Part shown: positions 6,428-10,329 of the stretch, one piece after another
Position numbering within the stretch: position 1 is the first letter of the stretch
Layout of the letters: each line of letters opens with the position of its first letter
Source: Methanobacteriota archaeon
GTDB lineage: Archaea > Thermoplasmatota > Poseidoniia > Poseidoniales > Poseidoniaceae
Assembly: GCA_029979405.1 (NCBI GenBank)
Contig: JAPOHM010000035.1
Coordinates: 1 to 10,329 of the forward strand
Direction of reading: 5' to 3'
DNA: 10,329 nt
Translations under genes and position numbers: made by a program
Notes under the pieces: model-generated
Told to the model about the DNA's origin: nothing
What the model saw: the letters and a program-made list of their open reading frames with translations, nothing else
Databases searched by the model: none

Positions 6428-7197
6428 ATGTCCAACACAACTGGAGCATGGTCGCTGACTTCAAGTCCACCTTGCCTAATTATTTCAACTGATTTTACAA
6501 TGCTTTTTGCCGCAGAATTCCCAAGAAAATAGTCAATTCTCCAGCCTCTATCTTTTGCTCTTGCTTGCCCACGATTTGACCACCATGAGAATATTTTTTC
6601 TTCAGGTCCAACATATTCTCTGAATAGATCATGCCATCCATCTGACAATAATTGGCTGAACCACTCCCGTTCATGTGGAAGAAAACCGCTTGTTTTCTGG
6701 TTTCCTTTTGGATTCCAAATATCTTGCTCCGTATGAGCTATGTTCAAATCTCCCGCAACGATTACTGGGTCGCTACTATTGAGGTATTTCCTTATTGTTA
6801 CCCGCCATTCCTCCATCCAATTTTCCTTGTATGATTGGCGCTCTTCTTTTGATGAGCCACTTGGCAAATATGTGTTGATTAAGGTCAAACCATCATGTTT
6901 CGTAATCAAAACGCGTCCTTCGGTATCGTTTGGGTCGACTTTGCCCTCAATGCCCCTCGCTATCTCGTCCATTTTGAGTCTGGAAATTGTTGCAACCCCG
7001 GAGTAGCCTTTCTTCTCCGCAGGGTGGAGAATCATTTCGAACCCTTCCGGAATTGACCAATCTTTTGGCAATTGGTCTTCCAAACATCGTACCTCTTGTA
7101 GCATCCAAACATCCGCATCAATAGATGAAATGAATTTGTCAAGGCCCTTTCTAATCGCCGCCCGGATTCCGTTAACATTCCAAGAAACTATTCGCAT
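6415..7197 (-). CDS. xth: Exodeoxyribonuclease III / AP endonuclease
   Basis: This encodes 260 residues, full length for the ExoIII branch of the endonuclease/exonuclease/phosphatase family. The expected active-site residues are all visible: Asn7 in WNVNG, Glu35 in LQEVR, Tyr110 in NTYLPSG, Asp150 and Asn152 in GDLNIAH, Asp222 in WRIDYFLG, and the terminal Asp249-His250 in SDHAPV. The enzyme cleaves DNA at abasic sites and trims 3' blocked ends in base excision repair, using a divalent metal. Its ATG at 7197 follows the stop of the FAD gene (7200) with a 2-nt gap, so the two are translationally coupled or at least co-transcribed. Its 3' end overlaps the Pcc1-like gene tail-to-tail. Confidence 0.97.
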   Translation of the reverse strand: MRIVSWNVNGIRAAIRKGLDKFISSIDADVWMLQEVRCLEDQLPKDWSIPEGFEMILHPAEKKGYSGVATISRLKMDEIARGIEGKVDPNDTEGRVLITKHDGLTLINTYLPSGSSKEERQSYKENWMEEWRVTIRKYLNSSDPVIVAGDLNIAHTEQDIWNPKGNQKTSGFLPHEREWFSQLLSDGWHDLFREYVGPEEKIFSWWSNRGQARAKDRGWRIDYFLGNSAAKSIVKSVEIIRQGGLEVSDHAPVVLDIHSS

Positions 7198-7199
7198 GA

Positions 7200-8117
7200 T
7201 TATTGGGAATTACCGGCGGTTTTTGATATGGTGCCATCAGATAATTTTTGACTCTCGTCATATATTGGAATCTTATTATTTTCTAACTTAGTAATAATGT
7301 TTGAACGCCATCCAGACAATCTTTCATCGAGAAGTTCCTCGATTTCATGAATATTACAGTTTAGATTTATACAAGAAAGGTGAGTTATGTCTTTGCCTCT
7401 CAGTTTGTGGATTTCTGATATGTTCAGGACTGCCACATTACCCTTCACATAACCGTGTAGCTCTTTCATGGGTTTACTATCCAGAATAAGGTCAAGTGTA
7501 GAGACATAAGTTTGTGCAAGTTCAGATTTGCCATCACACATTCTAATTTCGTCTGCTTCAATTTGCATTCCGTCAGAAAGAATTACACCGCGCTCGACAA
7601 CATCCACTACTGTTTTTCCAGATTGAACTGGAACTCCCACTTCTTCAAGCGCTGCTGCGAGTCGCCCAATCAAACCTGCCCATCCTTCACCAACTACGCA
7701 TAAGTTACCATTCAAGAGTGCTTTTTTGCGTTCTGGTAAATCTGCGCCCCAACCAGAAATTAGTTTCATAGCATTGTCTCTAATTGGGTCGTTCCCCATT
7801 TTCAAATTCAGTAACTCCTTCGGATTGTTTGCAGGATACAAAACTCCATGGCCCACAATCATAACTTTGCTCGGTCGGATTGGCCTTAGAGATGGTTTTA
7901 CTTTGCTAATTTTTTTCAACAACGAATGGAATTCGCCCCCTTTGTGAAGAAGATGCGGGCCGTGCTCTAACTGATAGCCTTGAGATTCTTGACTGGTTCC
8001 TCTTCCACCTATTCGCTTTCGTTTTTCAAGAACAAACACCTGGTTGCCTGCAAGGTGTTCTCTTATCGCCGTTACCAAGCCTTTGATTCCAGCTCCAACC
8101 ACCAGAACCCGCTTCAT
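7200..8117 (-). CDS. Short FAD/NAD-binding Rossmann oxidoreductase, phytoene desaturase/amine oxidase-like
   Basis: This is 305 residues starting at the ATG at 8117. The frame stays open upstream, but that extension would run into the divergent nadC and lacks family similarity, so I place the start directly before MKRVLVVGAGIKGL. That N-terminus is a dinucleotide-binding beta-alpha-beta: GAGIKG (8-13), an acidic Glu31 at the end of strand two, and ERKKRIGGRG-like EKRKRIGGRG (31-40). This is the hallmark of the amine oxidase/phytoene desaturase superfamily. The phrase YQLEHGPHLLHKGG (48-61) fits the segment contacting FAD. Relatives are usually 430-500 residues; this one lacks a recognisable C-terminal FAD-closing motif and appears reduced. 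Substrate is unknown. It leads an apparent two-gene unit with xth and is divergent from nadC across 54 bp. Oxidoreductase fold is fairly sure; activity is uncertain. Confidence 0.75.
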   Translation of the reverse strand: MKRVLVVGAGIKGLVTAIREHLAGNQVFVLEKRKRIGGRGTSQESQGYQLEHGPHLLHKGGEFHSLLKKISKVKPSLRPIRPSKVMIVGHGVLYPANNPKELLNLKMGNDPIRDNAMKLISGWGADLPERKKALLNGNLCVVGEGWAGLIGRLAAALEEVGVPVQSGKTVVDVVERGVILSDGMQIEADEIRMCDGKSELAQTYVSTLDLILDSKPMKELHGYVKGNVAVLNISEIHKLRGKDITHLSCINLNCNIHEIEELLDERLSGWRSNIITKLENNKIPIYDESQKLSDGTISKTAGNSQ

Positions 8118-8171
8118 AGTATAATCCAAAAAGTCCACAACCATGAAGTCCTCGTAGGATTTGCATAATTC
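8118..8171. promoter_or_regulatory. Divergent promoter region between the FAD oxidoreductase and nadC
   Basis: This 54-bp spacer must hold promoters for both directions. On the plus strand TATAAT lies at about 8119-8124, giving a predicted start near 8148 for nadC. On the minus strand AATTATGCAAATCC (8158-8171) could serve the oxidoreductase with a short leader. Neither match is strong and no clear ribosome site is present. Confidence 0.3.
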
Positions 8172-9116
8172 ATGGCAGGCAATCCACGGCCACCTCATGA
8201 TAGAGGCGCGGAATTGTGGGATGCTTCGACCGGGCCTACTCGAACGCTCATTTCGAGTTTTGATAGATGGTCTACTTCTCTTCTGGCAGATGATGGAATT
8301 GATATGCCGTTTATGGGTAATCAAAACCCTGTTACTGCGAAGATTATTGCCAAGAGTGATGGCATATTAGCAGGTTGTTCAATGGTAGAACACATGATTC
8401 AGATCTGGGCAGGTAGTTTACAGATTTCTTGGTCACATGGCGAAGGTAGAAGTGTCGTTAAAGGTGATGAGATTGCTTCTATTTCTGGAGATAAAGAAGC
8501 TGTTTTGGCCCTCGAGAGAACCATTCTCAACATTTTAGGTCAATTGTCTGGAATTGCAACTGAAGCGAAAAAATGGTCATCGAAAGCACCTGGCCAAATC
8601 GCTTGTACGAGAAAAACCATATGGGGCATACTTGACAAATGGGCGGTTCACCTTGGAGGCGGGCTTACACACAGACTTTCAAGGAGCGATGCTCGCATGG
8701 TCAAGGAAAATGACTTGGCTGTAATGTATCCAGATTTAGATAACAACGCGGCAAGAATCTCGATGTTTCTCAAAGAAGTAGATTATTCAGAAGTTGGCGC
8801 ATTCCTAGAAATTGAGGTGAGGGAAGAGAAAGAAGCGATTATGGCAGCTTTCTCATGGTCGGAGCGAAGAATGGTTGACGGCTTAGATAGGATTGTAATT
8901 ATGCTAGACAACTTCGGTCCAGAAAAATGTAAATCTGTCGCTGAAGAATTAACTGAAATGGGATTGAGAGAACACGTATTCTTAGAAGCGAGCGGAGGGA
9001 TAGTTTTGGGTGATCTCGAGAACTGGCGAGAATGCGGTTTAGATGTCCTTTCAACTAGCACAATCAACAGAGGTACAAATCCACTTGATTTGACAATGAT
9101 TATGAATGAAATTTAG
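8172..9116 (+). CDS. nadC: Nicotinate-nucleotide pyrophosphorylase (quinolinate phosphoribosyltransferase)
   Basis: This encodes 314 residues, slightly longer than the usual 280-300 because of a roughly 20-residue N-terminal extension (MAGNPRPPHDRGAELWD). It converts quinolinate and PRPP to nicotinate mononucleotide, CO2 and pyrophosphate in de novo NAD synthesis. Family motifs are clear: LERTILNILGQLSGIAT (114-130), CTRKT (145-149), Lys156, GGGLTHRLSR (162-171) with the substrate-binding His-Arg pair, VKENDLA (177-183), EIEV (213-216), MLDNF (244-248) and EASGGI (272-277). The ligase gene follows after an 11-bp gap on the same strand, so both are probably one cofactor-biosynthesis operon. 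No nadA or nadB is in the window. Confidence 0.96.
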   Translation: MAGNPRPPHDRGAELWDASTGPTRTLISSFDRWSTSLLADDGIDMPFMGNQNPVTAKIIAKSDGILAGCSMVEHMIQIWAGSLQISWSHGEGRSVVKGDEIASISGDKEAVLALERTILNILGQLSGIATEAKKWSSKAPGQIACTRKTIWGILDKWAVHLGGGLTHRLSRSDARMVKENDLAVMYPDLDNNAARISMFLKEVDYSEVGAFLEIEVREEKEAIMAAFSWSERRMVDGLDRIVIMLDNFGPEKCKSVAEELTEMGLREHVFLEASGGIVLGDLENWRECGLDVLSTSTINRGTNPLDLTMIMNEI

Positions 9117-9127
9117 GTGGCGGGATT

Positions 9128-9874
9128 ATGGAAGAAGATATCGATGAAAACCACCCACGATATAATTCCCTTATGATGAGGAAGAAAATCTCAGCAGCAG
9201 GACAAAAAGGCATGCTTGCTGAATCAGCAATGATTGCTCACGGCCGAGGGGAAGCTTTTGATTACCTACTCGGTGAACAGACCATTCCATCTGCGATGGA
9301 TGCAACAAAAGAAATTGCAGCTAGATTGGTGACAGCCCAAAAGCCAGTATTATCGCTGAATGGTAACTCTATTGCTTTAGCAGGTCCAGAATTTTTGAAA
9401 ATCGCAAGTCAGTTAGATTGCCCGATTGAAATCAATATTTTTTACCGCACGCCTGAAAGAATGGGGGCTTTAATTGCAAATCTAAAATTAGCAAACCAAA
9501 ACCTCGGTTTAGATGTTGAAATTCTAGGAGGAATGCCTGATGCAAGAATTCCAAATCTGGATGGTCCTCGTGGGGCTTGTCATCAAGATGGGATATTTTC
9601 TGCAGATGTTGTATTGGTTCCGTTAGAAGATGGAGACAGGTGCCAAGCATTGAAGGCGATGGGCAAGGACGTTTTGGTAGTCGACTTGAATCCACTATCT
9701 CGCTCAGCTAAATTTGCTTCCGTAACCGCTGTTGATGAGGTTACCAGAGTCGCGAAAAATCTCATCAAATATATTGCTGAGCGCCCTGCTAAAACACAGT
9801 GGGATAACGAAAAGGGATTACAAGATGCCCTAAACCACATTGTTGGGTCTATGTCAAATCACTTTAATCAGTGA
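9128..9874 (+). CDS. 4-phosphopantoate--beta-alanine ligase (archaeal phosphopantothenate synthetase)
   Basis: This encodes 248 residues, close to the family's usual length. It matches the archaeal DUF137-type phosphopantothenate synthetase, which joins 4-phosphopantoate and beta-alanine with ATP. That step is the archaeal route to CoA, replacing bacterial PanC/PanK order. Recognisable segments are the N-terminal HPRYNSL (9-15), AHGRGEAFDYLLGE (37-50), SLNGN (76-80), SADVVLVPLEDGDR (158-171) and DLNPLSR (186-192). This family is essentially archaeal, so the gene is the best single taxonomic clue here. It follows nadC after 11 bp, pairing NAD and CoA biosynthesis in one transcript. Its last 7 bases overlap the convergent dehydrogenase gene. 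Confidence 0.93.
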   Translation: MEEDIDENHPRYNSLMMRKKISAAGQKGMLAESAMIAHGRGEAFDYLLGEQTIPSAMDATKEIAARLVTAQKPVLSLNGNSIALAGPEFLKIASQLDCPIEINIFYRTPERMGALIANLKLANQNLGLDVEILGGMPDARIPNLDGPRGACHQDGIFSADVVLVPLEDGDRCQALKAMGKDVLVVDLNPLSRSAKFASVTAVDEVTRVAKNLIKYIAERPAKTQWDNEKGLQDALNHIVGSMSNHFNQ

Positions 9875-10329
9875 TTTTCAGATAGTTCTGTATTCAAAAG
9901 GTTGGCTATTGATTCACCAACTTGGCTACAAGATGCTGTACCACCTAAGTCGTATGTCAAATTTTTACCATCTCTTAGATGGTCAGCAACGCACTTGTCG
10001 ATTGAATTTGCAATCTCAATTAGTCCATTGTCGTCATTTTTACGACCGAGCCAATCCATCATCATTTGAATTGAATTGATACTCGCTATTGGATTTACTT
10101 TGTTTTGTCCTGCGTGTTTTGGAGCGCTCCCGTGAACTGGTTCAAAGAATGCGTGATTATCTCCGATATTACCCGACGCGGCCATTCCCATCCCACCTTG
10201 AAGAACTGCTCCTAAGTCGGTTGAGATGTCTCCAAACATATTTGATGAAACTACAACATCATAATGCTCAGGTGATCTTGTGAGCCACTGCATAAATGCG
10301 TCAATGTATCCGTAATCTTTCTCGATTGA
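9868..10329 (-). CDS. Isocitrate/isopropylmalate dehydrogenase family enzyme, C-terminal part
   Basis: The minus-strand frame is open from the window edge at 10329 to a TGA at 9868-9870, giving 153 residues; the N-terminus is outside. The segment NMFGDISTDLGAVLQGGMG (30-48 of the visible part) is the family signature with the two metal-binding aspartates (34, 38). GNIGD (53-57) and EPVHGSAPKHAG (63-74) form the adenine-side cofactor loop. These beta-decarboxylating dehydrogenases oxidise 2R,3S-malate-type substrates: isocitrate (TCA cycle), 3-isopropylmalate (leucine) or homoisocitrate. The visible part does not contain the substrate-specifying helix, so I cannot choose; the 'SAPK-AG-NKVNP' wording leans slightly toward isocitrate-type enzymes. 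It overlaps the ligase gene tail-to-tail by 7 bases. Confidence 0.93.
   Translation of the reverse strand, partial: SIEKDYGYIDAFMQWLTRSPEHYDVVVSSNMFGDISTDLGAVLQGGMGMAASGNIGDNHAFFEPVHGSAPKHAGQNKVNPIASINSIQMMMDWLGRKNDDNGLIEIANSIDKCVADHLRDGKNLTYDLGGTASCSQVGESIANLLNTELSENH

Noticed and set aside
8118..8324. N-terminal extension of the FAD oxidoreductase by about 69 residues
   Set aside because: It would overlap the divergent nadC coding start, has basic low-similarity sequence, and the family begins exactly at MKRVLVVGAG.

Overview
The window looks like a chromosome segment from a mesophilic archaeon, most likely a marine Thermoplasmatota such as Poseidoniales (Marine Group II). The taxonomic label is an inference. 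The best evidence is an archaeal-type 4-phosphopantoate--beta-alanine ligase, a likely KEOPS Pcc1 subunit, short AT-rich TATA-like promoters placed so that several genes would be leaderless, and very tight gene packing. The protein genes are AT-leaning, with many housekeeping families of the kind shared with bacteria (class II fumarase, HflX, exonuclease III, NadC).

Layout. 1-195 is the C-terminal end of an isoaspartyl peptidase/plant-type asparaginase. 196-384 is an AT-rich promoter region. 385-1950 (+) is a class II fumarase carrying an N-terminal ribbon-helix-helix DNA-binding domain, an unusual architecture. 1951-2860 has no convincing protein gene. Instead it is filled with compact hairpins, and read on the minus strand it has eight UUCG tetraloops and three GNRA tetraloops. 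I interpret it as one large structured non-coding RNA of roughly 770 nt on the minus strand, not matching any RNA I recognise. 2861-6138 (-) is a run transcribed toward that RNA: hflX, then a membrane protein with a carboxypeptidase-regulatory-like domain, then a soluble beta-propeller protein.

A 37-bp divergent promoter with a perfect inverted repeat separates hflX from a small Pcc1-like gene (+). Pcc1 overlaps the tail of a convergent xth (exonuclease III, -), which follows a short FAD/Rossmann oxidoreductase (-) with a 2-nt gap. Divergent to that pair are nadC (NAD synthesis) and the phosphopantothenate-pathway ligase (CoA synthesis), an apparent cofactor operon (+). The window ends in the C-terminal part of an isocitrate/isopropylmalate dehydrogenase family enzyme (-).

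The most interesting items are the large putative ncRNA at 1974-2740 and the RHH-fumarase fusion. The fusion sits behind an AT-rich palindrome that overlaps its TATA box, which would fit autoregulation.
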